A stretch of DNA of 9,992 nt, from assembly GCA_022722495.1 (NCBI GenBank), contig JAIJLI010000048.1:1-9992 (forward strand), written 5' to 3'. A program made the position numbers and the translations under genes. The first letter of the stretch is position 1. Each line of letters opens with the position of its first letter. Below are positions 1 through 6,528 of this stretch, one piece after another. The notes below the pieces were generated by a model. The model worked only from the letters and a program-made list of their open reading frames with translations. It ran no database searches and was not told the DNA's origin. This DNA is from Dialister sp. (lineage in GTDB: Bacteria > Bacillota > Negativicutes > Veillonellales > Dialisteraceae).

Positions 1-131
1 GAGATGGGGCATGCTAGCGGTATAGCGTGCTATGTTGAATAGTCCGATGCTATCGATATTCCAACACTTTCATGCAATAACGCTACGCAGCCCCCTCTCC
101 CCTTCGGGGAGCTCCCCCGATGGGGAGCCAA
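1..131. mobile_element. MITE-like palindromic element, cut by window edge
   Basis: The right part holds two adjacent perfect hairpins: CTCCCC/GGGGAG at 97-111 (3-nt loop) and CTCCCC/GGGGAG at 112-127 (4-nt loop). Read from its right end on the minus strand, the order of parts (GGCTCCCC palindrome, GC-rich tract, then GGGCTGCGTAGCGTTATTGC) resembles the right arm of the complete element at 4062-4221. The first 25 bases (GATGGGGCATGCTAGCGGTAT) resemble that element's left arm. I infer a diverged copy truncated by the window start. No coding frame here is convincing, and no U-tract terminator for pheA is visible. Confidence 0.4.
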
Positions 132-213
132 GAACAATTCTGCCGCTTAACTTAATAGCATTACTCCGCAGGGGACGCCCTAGGAAAGGGAGTATAGGAC
201 GCATCGCCCGTCG

Positions 214-1047
214 CTATTTCTTGCAGGACGGATAGTTCCCCAGGATCTTGAAGTAGGTACACATGGAGGCGAGACCGTGGAGGGTCTGTGCGTTGGATGG
301 GTCGTGGATGCGGCCTTTGACGTCGATGTGGAAGAAGTACTCGAAGGGATGGCCTTCCATGGGACGGGACTCGAGGTGCGTCATATTCATGCCGCCGTAG
401 AAGAAGTAGCCCAGAACATGGTAGAGCGCGCCCGGCTCATGCTTGACGGAGATGACGAGGGTGATCTTGTCAGCGTCTTCGGTGATCTCCATCTTCGGGG
501 CGATGATGAAGAAGCGGGTGTAGTTGCTCTGATTGAAATAAATATTTTCCGCGAGGACGGAGAGCCCGTAGAGGCGGGCTGCGGTGCGGCTGGCGACTGC
601 GGCCTGGTTCTTCCTACCGTCTTCGGCGACGCGCTCTGCGCTCCGAGATGTGGAGAAATACGGCTCGAGCGTCCAGTCTCTGTGCTCATTGAAGAAGGGG
701 CGGCATTGACGGAAGCCCTGCGGATGGGAATAGACGGTGTCGATGTCGTCCAAGGTCGCGCCGGGAATGCCAAGAAGGTTGTGCTCGATCTTCACCAGCT
801 GCTCTCCGACGACGGCACAGTCGTATTTCTGGATGAGGTCGTAGACTTCGGTGATGCCGCCGGTCGAGGAATTCTCGATGGGCAGGACCCCGTAGTCGAT
901 GGTGCCGTCTTTCACGGCTTTCACGACGTCTTCAAATAAAGGGAAATAGGATTCTTCCCGTTCCTTGCTGCCAAATTGCTGCTCCATGGCCTCGTAGGTG
1001 TAGGAGCCTTTCGCGCCATAGCAGCCGACTTTGAGTGTATGTGTCAT
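214..1047 (-). CDS. pheA: Prephenate dehydratase
   Basis: Converts prephenate to phenylpyruvate, the committed step of phenylalanine synthesis, in the cytoplasm. The 277-residue protein has the prephenate dehydratase fold at about 6-183, with GAKGSYTYEA (11-20), ENSSTGG (58-64) and the catalytic TRF triad in NYTRFF (175-180). A C-terminal ACT domain (about 193-275) carries the Phe-binding EPGAL (204-208) and ESRP (226-229) motifs, so allosteric inhibition by phenylalanine is expected. Length is normal for the monofunctional enzyme. There is no N-terminal chorismate mutase domain as in the enterobacterial P-protein. The ATG follows GGAG at 8 nt. It is the last gene of the minus-strand aro cluster, 92 bp after aroC. 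No clear terminator follows. Confidence 0.96.
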   Translation of the reverse strand: MTHTLKVGCYGAKGSYTYEAMEQQFGSKEREESYFPLFEDVVKAVKDGTIDYGVLPIENSSTGGITEVYDLIQKYDCAVVGEQLVKIEHNLLGIPGATLDDIDTVYSHPQGFRQCRPFFNEHRDWTLEPYFSTSRSAERVAEDGRKNQAAVASRTAARLYGLSVLAENIYFNQSNYTRFFIIAPKMEITEDADKITLVISVKHEPGALYHVLGYFFYGGMNMTHLESRPMEGHPFEYFFHIDVKGRIHDPSNAQTLHGLASMCTYFKILGNYPSCKK

Positions 1048-1089
1048 AGGATATCTCCGAAAAAAAGGTCAGGCTTCAGGGTCGCAGTG

Positions 1090-1130
1090 CGGGCTTCGCC
1101 GCCTTTTTATGATGAGGCGATGCCCGAAAG
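1090..1130 (+). repeat. Intergenic repeat with GGCGATGCCCGAA motif (copy 1)
   Basis: A GCGGGCTTCGCCGC palindrome is followed by a T-rich stretch and GGCGATGCCCGAAAG. The same arrangement recurs at 3971-4033 and 6373-6420. It fills most of the 92-bp aroC-pheA gap and ends about 10 bp before the aroC stop. The plus-strand hairpin is followed by TTTTT but no plus-strand gene precedes it, so I do not call it a terminator. Confidence 0.55.
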
Positions 1131-1139
1131 CAGTATTCA

Positions 1140-2228
1140 TCACAAGTTTTCAGCAAGCATCATCTCATCCAGGATGACAAGTGCCGCGGCGGTCTCGATG
1201 ACAGGGATCGCACGAGGGATGATGCAGGGGTCGTGACGGCCGCCGATGGTGAGGAGGGTGTCCTTCCTTTCGGCGAGGTTCACGGTGAGCTGAGGTTTTC
1301 CGATCGAGGCGGTCGGCTTGATGGCGAGGCGGAAGATCACAGGATTGCCGCCGGAGATACCGCCCAAGATACCGCCATTGTGGTTGGTCTTTGTTTCCAC
1401 CTTCCCCTCCGCCCAGTGCATGCCATCATTCGCCGCCGAGCCTTTCATCGCCGCAAGGGCGAAGCCGTCTCCAAATTCGATGCCCTTCACGGCGGGGATG
1501 GAGAACATCATGTGGGACAGCTCGCTCTCCAGCGAATCAAAGAAGGGATCGCCAAGCCCTACGGGAAGGTCGGTCACCATACATTCGACGATGCCGCCGA
1601 CGGAGTCCCCCTCCGCCTTGGCGGCGAGGATGGCGGCTTCCATCTTCTCGCCGATGTCCTTGGTGAGGACGGGGAGCTTCTCTTCACGAAGAGAAGCGAA
1701 GGTCGCCTCGCTCTCTCCCAAAGGATCGAAGCGGCGATCCTCGATCCCCGCGATGCGGGTGACATGCGCGCCGATATGGATGCCTTTGGCAGAGAGTACC
1801 TGCCGGGCAATGGAGCCCGCAAAGGTCAGGGGCGCGGTGATGCGGCCGGAGAAATGGCCGCCGCCGCGGTAGTCATTGTATCCGCCATACTTCACATGTC
1901 CGGTGTAGTCGGCATGTCCGGGGCGCATACAATCTTTCAGAATGCCATAGTCCTTCGAATGCTGATCGCCATTTCTGATCTCCATCGCGAGCGGTGTCCC
2001 GGTCGTGCGGTCATTGAAATAGCCGGAGAGAATCTCAAAAGCATCCTTCTCCCTGCGCGGGGTCGCCAGTGCGCTGCTGCCCGGAGCGCGGCGCGCCATG
2101 TCCCGGCGCACGGCATCCCAGTCGATGGAGATCCCTGCGGGAAGTCCGTCGATGATGCAGCCGATGGCAGTGCCATGGGATTCCCCAAAAATGGTGACTT
2201 TCAGTTTTTGTCCGAATGTATTGCTCAT
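1140..2228 (-). CDS. aroC: Chorismate synthase
   Basis: Makes chorismate from 5-enolpyruvylshikimate-3-phosphate by anti-1,4 elimination of phosphate, using reduced FMN; last step of the common aromatic pathway, cytoplasmic. The 362-residue protein has all three family signatures: GESHG at 15-19 (catalytic His18), RPGHADYTGHVKYG followed by RGGGHFSGRIT (102-131), and RHDPC at 331-335 followed by RAIPVIETAAALVILDE near the C terminus. An NGGILGGISGGNP segment is also present. The ATG is preceded by AAAGGAC at about 7 nt. It lies between aroA (351 bp upstream) and pheA (92 bp downstream). The tandem repeat GGGTTCA begins 18 bp upstream of the start, just beyond the ribosome binding site. Confidence 0.97.
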   Translation of the reverse strand: MSNTFGQKLKVTIFGESHGTAIGCIIDGLPAGISIDWDAVRRDMARRAPGSSALATPRREKDAFEILSGYFNDRTTGTPLAMEIRNGDQHSKDYGILKDCMRPGHADYTGHVKYGGYNDYRGGGHFSGRITAPLTFAGSIARQVLSAKGIHIGAHVTRIAGIEDRRFDPLGESEATFASLREEKLPVLTKDIGEKMEAAILAAKAEGDSVGGIVECMVTDLPVGLGDPFFDSLESELSHMMFSIPAVKGIEFGDGFALAAMKGSAANDGMHWAEGKVETKTNHNGGILGGISGGNPVIFRLAIKPTASIGKPQLTVNLAERKDTLLTIGGRHDPCIIPRAIPVIETAAALVILDEMMLAENL

Positions 2229-2245
2229 AGAATATGTCCTTTGAT

Positions 2246-2266
2246 GGGTTCAGGATTCAGGGTTCA
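2246..2266. repeat. Heptanucleotide tandem repeat, GGGTTCA type
   Basis: Three consecutive 7-bp units (GGGTTCA, GGATTCA, GGGTTCA) lie directly upstream of the aroC ribosome binding site. The same unit occurs in the same position before aroA (3878-3898) and in degenerate form before tyrA (6272-6292). Confidence 0.75.
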
Positions 2267-2325
2267 AGGGGGGGAATAGACGGTAAAACGTCTGGACCAA
2301 ATGGCATGATCCGCCAGTTAGAAGG

Positions 2326-2381
2326 GTGCCGCTATGCGGCACATCCATCCTGCGCCTTTGGCGCGCCCCTTCTCCAAGGGG
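2326..2381. repeat. Three-hairpin intergenic repeat
   Basis: Three perfect stem-loops follow one another: GTGCCGC-TAT-GCGGCAC (2326-2342), GCGCC-TTT-GGCGC (2352-2364) and CCCCTT-CTCC-AAGGGG (2366-2381). Read on the minus strand, the order AGCC + palindrome + GC-rich hairpin + GGATGG parallels the arms of the element at 4062-4221, so it is probably a diverged solo arm of that family. It lies in the 351-bp aroA-aroC gap. Apart from the repeats listed I see nothing else in that gap. Confidence 0.5.
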
Positions 2382-2442
2382 CTGCTCCACTTCTTGGGGA
2401 CTCCCAATCCCAGCCACTCATCCCAAATCCCTGCTTTCAAAC

Positions 2443-2464
2443 TTGTGGTGGCGGCTTTGCCGCT
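2443..2464 (+). repeat. Short repeat TTGTGGTGGCGGCTT (copy A)
   Basis: The first 15 bases are found exactly, in inverted orientation, at 4256-4276. The GGCGGCTT...GC palindromic core is shared with the copy at 6373-6420. Probably a partial copy of the GGCGATGCCCGAAGGTCT repeat family. Confidence 0.5.
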
Positions 2465-2484
2465 ATGTTAGATGATGGGATTTC

Positions 2485-2550
2485 CGTATCGTCAGCCTTC
2501 CCCTCAAGGGGAAGGTGTCCCGAAGGGGCGGATAGGGCACAAGCGGTATG
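2485..2550 (+). repeat. Solo arm of the MITE-like element
   Basis: Matches 4053-4118 at 61 of 66 positions by direct comparison, including an exact 33-bp stretch and the exact GGGGCGGATAGGGCAC. It contains the perfect hairpin CCTTCCCC-TCAA-GGGGAAGG. No partner arm follows; the sequence runs instead into the heptamer repeat at the aroA stop. It could be a half element or an independent palindromic repeat. Confidence 0.7.
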
Positions 2551-2572
2551 CAGAGAGAGGTACTGAAGTCTT

Positions 2573-2594
2573 CCAGTCACTAATCACCAGTCAC
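2573..2594 (-). repeat. Heptanucleotide repeat overlapping the aroA stop
   Basis: On the minus strand this is three RGKGACT-type units (GTGACT, GGTGATT, AGTGACT). The repeat encodes the last aroA residues VTGD, and the TAG stop falls across the boundary of the second and third units. Longer arrays of the same unit lie at the 3' ends of aroF, the YbjN-like gene and the oxidoreductase gene. Confidence 0.7.
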
Positions 2595-3857
2595 AAGCCG
2601 TCCCCCGACCCGCTTGAAATCCTCCCAGAATGTCGGGTACGATTTCCGGACGCTTTCCGCGCCTTCGATGGTCAGAGGCGCACTGCATTTCGCAGAGACC
2701 GCAGCGAGGGCCATGGCGATGCGGTGGTCGTTCCACGAGGATACGGCGCCGCCGGTGAGGTGGTCCCGACCGCGGATCAAGAGGCCGTCGGGCTTTTCTT
2801 CAATGTCCGCGCCGAGCTTCGTGAGCTCGACAGCCATGGCATGGAGACGGTCACATTCTTTCAGGCGCACGCGAGAGGCATGAATGATCTCTGTCGTGCC
2901 TTCACTGACAGCGGCAAGGGAGGCGAGCGCCGGCACGAGGTCAGGGCAATCTTCGGCATCGATCACGGTCCCCCGTGTCTTCGATAGCTTGGCAGCGATC
3001 ATGCCGTCCTCTTCGCGGATGTCTCCGCCCATCTTGCTAAGGATGGTAAGGATCGCTTTGTCCCCCTGCTTTGAGTCAAGGAAAAGTCCCTGCAGCGTGA
3101 TGCCCGCTCCCGTGAGACCGCTGACTAGCCAGAAAGCGGCCTGCGAGTAGTCCCCTTCCACGGCAAATGCGCCCGCCTTGTAGGACTGCCCGCCCGGGAT
3201 CTCGTAATGCTCGGGGCTTTTCTCATGGATGGTGATGCCATGACGGGCAAGCGTATCCAGCGTCATATCGACATAGCTCTTCGACTCCAGCGTGGTCGTG
3301 CTGATAAGTACGGAGTCATCCCCGGCAAGCGGTAGTGCAAAGAGGAGGCCGGTGAAGAACTGCGAGCTGACATCTCCGGGAAGCGCATAGCGCCCGCCGG
3401 GAAGCTGCCCTTTGACCGTGAGAGGAAGCCCCTCCTGGTTGTCGAAGGAAATGCCCTTCTCATCAAAGATCCCGTAGTACGGTGTCAGCGGGCGCTCCGA
3501 GAGGCGGCCATGCCCCACATAGCGGATGACATTCCCTGAAATAAGACCGAGCGGGATGAGGAAACGCAGTGTCGAGCCGGACTCTCCGGCATCGGCTTCG
3601 AGCCGTCCTTCCTGCGGGGAAAGGCCGCCGGAAATATGGAAGGTGAGGCCGTCTTCGGCAGCCTCTTCTGTAAAATGCGCGCCCATCAGCGAAAGGATGC
3701 GGACGGTGGCTTCGATGTCCTGTGACGGAGTCACGCCGGAGAGCGTCGTTTCCTCCTTGGCAAGCGCAGCGGCGATCAGCTCGCGATGCGTCATGCTTTT
3801 CGAGGACGGCACGCGGAGCACGCCGGAAAGCGGTGCGGGAGTGATGGTGATATGCAT
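2580..3857 (-). CDS. aroA: 3-phosphoshikimate 1-carboxyvinyltransferase (EPSP synthase)
   Basis: Transfers the enolpyruvyl group of PEP to shikimate-3-phosphate; sixth step of the shikimate pathway, cytoplasmic. The 425-residue length is typical. Visible family features are SSKSMTHR (18-25; Lys20, Ser21, Arg25), the PEP-site loop GESGSTLRFL (91-100), SSQ (164-166), CPDLVP with the likely catalytic Asp306, KECDRL (333-338), NDHRIAMA (376-383) and RKSYPTFWEDF (404-414; Lys405). The loop differs from the E. coli GNAGTAMRP form; glyphosate sensitivity cannot be decided by reading alone. The ATG is preceded by AAGGAG at 7 nt. The last four residues and stop are written by a heptamer repeat, so the C terminus has probably been slightly remodelled. 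It stands alone between repeat-filled gaps of 435 bp (from aroB) and 351 bp (to aroC). Confidence 0.97.
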   Translation of the reverse strand: MHITITPAPLSGVLRVPSSKSMTHRELIAAALAKEETTLSGVTPSQDIEATVRILSLMGAHFTEEAAEDGLTFHISGGLSPQEGRLEADAGESGSTLRFLIPLGLISGNVIRYVGHGRLSERPLTPYYGIFDEKGISFDNQEGLPLTVKGQLPGGRYALPGDVSSQFFTGLLFALPLAGDDSVLISTTTLESKSYVDMTLDTLARHGITIHEKSPEHYEIPGGQSYKAGAFAVEGDYSQAAFWLVSGLTGAGITLQGLFLDSKQGDKAILTILSKMGGDIREEDGMIAAKLSKTRGTVIDAEDCPDLVPALASLAAVSEGTTEIIHASRVRLKECDRLHAMAVELTKLGADIEEKPDGLLIRGRDHLTGGAVSSWNDHRIAMALAAVSAKCSAPLTIEGAESVRKSYPTFWEDFKRVGGRLVTGD

Positions 3858-3877
3858 AGTGGTACTCCTTGGGGAAA

Positions 3878-3898
3878 GGATTCAGGGTTCAGGGTTCG
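3878..3898. repeat. Heptanucleotide tandem repeat, GGGTTCA type
   Basis: Three units (GGATTCA, GGGTTCA, GGGTTCG) begin 21 bp upstream of the aroA start, just beyond its ribosome binding site, matching the position of the copy before aroC. A perfect 12-bp palindrome, GGGGCTAGCCCC (3898-3909), abuts it. Confidence 0.75.
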
Positions 3899-3937
3899 GG
3901 GCTAGCCCCTTGATTGGGGATGAAAGCTTTGCTCTCT

Positions 3938-3965
3938 AGTTAGAAGTTAGGAGTTAGGAGTTAGG
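3938..3965. repeat. Heptanucleotide tandem repeat, AGTTAGG type
   Basis: Four consecutive 7-bp units (AGTTAGA, then AGTTAGG three times) in the aroB-aroA gap. The unit sequence differs from the RGKGACT and GGGTTCA types but the period is the same. Confidence 0.75.
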
Positions 3966-3970
3966 AGTGG

Positions 3971-4033
3971 TGGTGCGGCGCATAAAAATCAGAAGCGCCG
4001 CGGAGTATAAATAATGGCGATGCCCGAAGGTCT
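3971..4033 (+). repeat. Intergenic repeat with GGCGATGCCCGAAGGTCT motif (copy 2)
   Basis: A GC-rich inverted pair (GCGGCGC...GCGCCGC) encloses an A-rich loop. It is followed by AGTATAAATAAT and the exact 18-mer GGCGATGCCCGAAGGTCT, which is identical at 6403-6420. Confidence 0.6.
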
Positions 4034-4061
4034 CTTGATCGCAAGTTTCCCTCGTATCGTC

Positions 4062-4221
4062 AGCCTTCCCCTCAAGGGGAAGGTGCCCTGTAGGGGCGGA
4101 TAGGGCACTGGCGGTATGAAAGATAAATGAATCAATCGAAAATGCGTTCGTGCCAGTGTGCAGATAACGGCAGTACCCTATCCACCGCTGGCGCGGTCCC
4201 CCTTCCCCAATGGGGAAGGCT
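4062..4221. mobile_element. MITE-like palindromic element, 160 bp
   Basis: The ends are exact inverted repeats (AGCCTTCCCC at 4062-4071, GGGGAAGGCT at 4212-4221). The two arms also share internal landmarks when read inward: a CCTTCCCC/GGGGAAGG-type palindrome, then GGATAGGG, ACTG and CGNTAT at matching spacing. Inside, CACTGGC (about 4106-4112) can pair with GCCAGTG (about 4152-4158). There is no reading frame of note. This fits a non-autonomous, transposase-dependent miniature element or a large extragenic palindrome. No clear target-site duplication is visible. It lies in the 435-bp aroB-aroA gap and, if transcribed, would fold into a long hairpin in the operon mRNA. Confidence 0.6.
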
Positions 4222-4255
4222 AAGTGGTGCGGTGCAAAGCGCCGAATTTATATTT

Positions 4256-4276
4256 GCAGCGAAGCCGCCACCACAA
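4256..4276 (-). repeat. Short repeat TTGTGGTGGCGGCTT (copy B, inverted)
   Basis: On the minus strand this reads TTGTGGTGGCGGCTTCGC, the same as 2443-2460 apart from one base. It lies 17 bp downstream of the aroB stop. Confidence 0.5.
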
Positions 4277-4292
4277 CCCTAAACCCCTTCTT

Positions 4293-5360
4293 CTATTCCG
4301 TCACGATCCAGTCAGCGAGCGCTTCTGTCGGGACTTTCACAAGCTCTGCCCGGCCGATTTCTTTCATGACGACTAAGGTGATCTCCTTGCCGCGGCGCTT
4401 CTTATCGTGCAGCACATGCGGAATGAGCTCCTCCCCCGGGACGCCGATGGCGGTTGGAAGCGCGAGCTTCTTCAGGACAGCGCGCAGGCGGTCGGTGCAT
4501 CCGCGCTCTGTATAGCCAAGCTTCTCACTCTGCGCAGAGAGGAGGCTCATGCCGATCGCGACGCCTTCGCCGTGGGTGTAGGTGTTGTAATGGAAGTAAC
4601 GCTCGATGGCATGACCGATGGTATGGCCGAAATTCAGCATCTGCCGGCTGCCATTGTCGTACTGGTCTTCTTCTACGAATTTCGCCTTCTGCAGGACGCT
4701 CCGCAGGATGATCTCCTCGATATTCTTCTCCAGATCCTCCTTTGTCTCGATGGACTCGAAGAGCTCGAAAAGCTCACGGTCACCGATACATCCGTACTTC
4801 ACCGCTTCAGCCAGACCATCATGCACATAGCGGGTCGGCAGGGTGGAGAGCAGGTCCGGATCAATGAATACGCCCTTGGGCTGATAAAAAGCGCCCGCCA
4901 GATTCTTCCCGCTTCGAAGGTCGACAGCGACCTTGCCGCCGACAGAGCTGTCGATCTGCGCCAGAATGGTGGTCGGGATCTGGAAGAAATCAATGCCTCT
5001 CATGTAGGAGGCAGCGGCAAATCCCCCGAGATCCCCCGGAACGCCGCCGGAGAGTGTCACTAGCGCATCGCTTCTTGACATATCAAAGTCGGCAAGCGCC
5101 TCCAGCACATCACCGAAGACACGAAGATTCTTGCTGGCTTCCCCTGCCGGTATGGCGATCACCTTCACGTCAAAGCCGGCGCCCTTTAGGATCTCTCGGA
5201 TCCTTTCTCCATTGATGCGGCGCACATGATCATCCGTCACGACAGCGATCTTCTCCGCCTTCGTCAGCTGCCTCAGCTTTTCACCGACGCTCGAAAGAAG
5301 ACCGCGCCCGATCTCGATCCGATACGAATCACTTCCCAGATCAACCTTCACTGTCTTCAT
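4293..5360 (-). CDS. aroB: 3-dehydroquinate synthase
   Basis: NAD- and metal-dependent cyclisation of DAHP to 3-dehydroquinate, second step of the shikimate pathway, cytoplasmic. With the start used here the protein is 355 residues, normal for the family. Visible motifs are PAGEASKN (71-78), SGGVPGDLGGF (104-114), RG...PTTILAQIDSSVGGK (121-143), GKNLAGAF (151-158) and TLPTRY (173-178). The metal ligands are Glu185 in GLAEAVKYG, His246 in NFGHTIGHAIE and His263 in THGEG. I prefer the ATG at 5360 over one 33 bp upstream because GGAGGG lies 9 nt before it and the protein then begins MKTVKVDL, as family members do. The start overlaps the end of tyrA by 20 bp, implying translational coupling. Confidence 0.97.
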   Translation of the reverse strand: MKTVKVDLGSDSYRIEIGRGLLSSVGEKLRQLTKAEKIAVVTDDHVRRINGERIREILKGAGFDVKVIAIPAGEASKNLRVFGDVLEALADFDMSRSDALVTLSGGVPGDLGGFAAASYMRGIDFFQIPTTILAQIDSSVGGKVAVDLRSGKNLAGAFYQPKGVFIDPDLLSTLPTRYVHDGLAEAVKYGCIGDRELFELFESIETKEDLEKNIEEIILRSVLQKAKFVEEDQYDNGSRQMLNFGHTIGHAIERYFHYNTYTHGEGVAIGMSLLSAQSEKLGYTERGCTDRLRAVLKKLALPTAIGVPGEELIPHVLHDKKRRGKEITLVVMKEIGRAELVKVPTEALADWIVTE

Positions 5361-6210
5361 GCATGAGTTCCCTCCTTCGTCTGCCTGCCTCATTCAGAAA
5401 AGCCTCCATTTCCTCGCTGTCCTCTCTCTCGATCGCATCCCTGAGCACCTGCAGCTTCTCGCTGAAGCGGTCGATCTCATCCAGCAGCTTCTCGCGGTTC
5501 GACAGGAAAAGCGATGTCCACAGACGGCCATTGATATCCGCCACGCGCGTCTCATCACGGAAAGAGCCGCCCATGAAATACTTCGTCTCTTTATTATAGG
5601 ACTTGCTTTGGATGAGCGCCGTCGCGATGACATGCGTGAGGTCGCTCGTGTAAGCGATCGCACGGTCATGCGCATCGGCTGTCACCTTCGGCACATGCCG
5701 GCAGCCGAGCGCGCGCGCCATATCCTCGATGAGCGTGATGTGCGAGGCGCTGTTTCCCTCCTGCGGGATGATGACGTAGTTCGCACCGAGGAAAATATCC
5801 CCGTCTGACTGCGAGAGTCCCGCCCCTTCATGCCCGCACATCGGATGCCCGCTGATGAAATCCATTCCCTCCGGGAGCTTTGCCTGAAGTTTTTCGGCGA
5901 AATCATTCTTCACGCCAGCGATGTCTGTCAGCACGGCATCCTTCTTCAAAAGTCCGATCTTCTTTTCAATGAATGCCATCGTCCCCTTTTCCGGTGTGCA
6001 GAAAATGACGATGTCTGCGTCTTTCAGATCCTCTTCGGAGATCGAATCCACGATCCCCATCCGAAGTGCTTCCTGCGCGACACTGGCCGTGCGGTTGATC
6101 CCGATGACGCGGCTACCGATGGCCTTGAAGCGTTTGGCAAAGGAGCCGCCCATCAGTCCAAGGCCGATGACGGCGATCGTAAAGTGGCTAAAGTCGTGAT
6201 TGCTGTCCAT
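5341..6210 (-). CDS. tyrA: Prephenate dehydrogenase
   Basis: Oxidatively decarboxylates prephenate to 4-hydroxyphenylpyruvate, the tyrosine branch, probably with NAD+. The 289-residue protein has an N-terminal Rossmann motif (IGLGLMGGSFA, 15-25), TDIAGVK (95-101), the catalytic region SGHPMCGHEGAG (120-131, His122), DLTHV (190-194) and FRDETRVA (217-224) in the helical C-terminal domain. It lacks the C-terminal ACT domain seen in Bacillus TyrA, so enzyme-level feedback may be absent and control may rest on transcription. I chose the ATG at 6210. An in-frame TTG 69 bp upstream lacks a ribosome binding site, falls in repeat sequence and overlaps the putative promoter. The site before 6210 is weak (AAAAGAG). 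It overlaps aroB by 20 bp. Confidence 0.95.
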   Translation of the reverse strand: MDSNHDFSHFTIAVIGLGLMGGSFAKRFKAIGSRVIGINRTASVAQEALRMGIVDSISEEDLKDADIVIFCTPEKGTMAFIEKKIGLLKKDAVLTDIAGVKNDFAEKLQAKLPEGMDFISGHPMCGHEGAGLSQSDGDIFLGANYVIIPQEGNSASHITLIEDMARALGCRHVPKVTADAHDRAIAYTSDLTHVIATALIQSKSYNKETKYFMGGSFRDETRVADINGRLWTSLFLSNREKLLDEIDRFSEKLQVLRDAIEREDSEEMEAFLNEAGRRRRELMHEDSEG

Positions 6211-6249
6211 GTATGTGCTCTTTTCTGTTGAAATCGTGTTGCTATGGTC

Positions 6250-6279
6250 ATTGTAATATATGAGAGGGAGAGGGTTCAA
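6250..6279 (-). promoter_or_regulatory. Candidate sigma-70 promoter of tyrA-aroB
   Basis: On the minus strand TTGAAC (6274-6279) and TACAAT (6250-6255) are separated by 18 bp, about 33 nt before the tyrA ATG when a start site near 6243 is assumed. The -35 box lies within a degenerate GGGTTCA heptamer. This would let tyrA-aroB be expressed independently of the aroF attenuator. Similarity to consensus only. Confidence 0.45.
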
Positions 6280-6338
6280 GGTTTGGAGTTAGCCCATAGG
6301 GCGTGCTGTCCCTTGATTATTTGTGAAAGAGGGGAGCA

Positions 6339-6363
6339 GGTTCAAAAGGGTTCATCAGGTTCA
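6339..6363. repeat. GGTTCA repeats, irregular spacing
   Basis: GGTTCA occurs three times, starting at 6339, 6349 and 6358, so the period is 9-10 rather than 7. It looks like an eroded relative of the GGGTTCA heptamers found before aroC, aroA and tyrA (6272-6292). Confidence 0.4.
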
Positions 6364-6372
6364 AAGGGGGAA

Positions 6373-6420
6373 GGTGGCGGCTTCGCCGCGAGTATATATG
6401 GGGGCGATGCCCGAAGGTCT
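6373..6420 (+). repeat. Intergenic repeat with GGCGATGCCCGAAGGTCT motif (copy 3)
   Basis: GGTGGCGGCTTCGCCGC (hairpin) is followed by AGTATATATGG and the exact 18-mer GGCGATGCCCGAAGGTCT, identical to 4016-4033 and nearly so at 1116-1130. It is part of the 355-bp aroF-tyrA gap, which otherwise holds only other repeats and the candidate tyrA promoter. Confidence 0.6.
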
Positions 6421-6471
6421 GCGAATAACAGGCTTCCCGTTTGGGATTTTCTGACATCGTACTTCTGACCG

Positions 6472-6508
6472 CGAATGACAAAGATTTCTCGCTTACGCTC
6501 GAAATGAC
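6472..6508. repeat. Palindromic GTCATTTCGAGC-type repeat
   Basis: On the minus strand this reads GTCATTTCGAGCGTAAGC, then GAGAAATCTTTGTCATTCG. The GTCATT ends and the AAATSDSGC cores are inverted around a TTAC centre. Very similar short palindromes are, to my knowledge, scattered through many unrelated bacterial genomes. No function is assigned. Confidence 0.5.
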
Positions 6509-6528
6509 GATACGAGAGTCTGCCATCT

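Noticed and set aside
32..235. Small 67-codon plus-strand frame at the left edge
   Set aside because: It runs through tandem GC palindromes and overlaps the pheA end on the other strand; no ribosome binding site or conserved pattern.
277..939. Plus-strand frame of 220 codons opposite pheA
   Set aside because: Antisense shadow of a well-supported gene; Asp/Glu/Gly/Val-rich with no domain signature.
1091..1109. Plus-strand hairpin GCGGGCTTCGCCGCC followed by TTTTT as a terminator
   Set aside because: No plus-strand gene precedes it, and on the minus strand no U-tract follows; the same hairpin recurs as part of an intergenic repeat.
1233..2279. Long open frame on the plus strand opposite aroC (348 codons)
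   Set aside because: It lies wholly antisense to a gene with all chorismate synthase signatures, has low-complexity composition typical of a GC-rich shadow, and shows no recognisable domain or ribosome binding site.
6277..6279. TTG as an upstream start for tyrA
   Set aside because: No ribosome binding site, lies in a degenerate repeat and in the candidate -35 box, and would add 23 residues not matching the family; the ATG at 6208-6210 is preferred.
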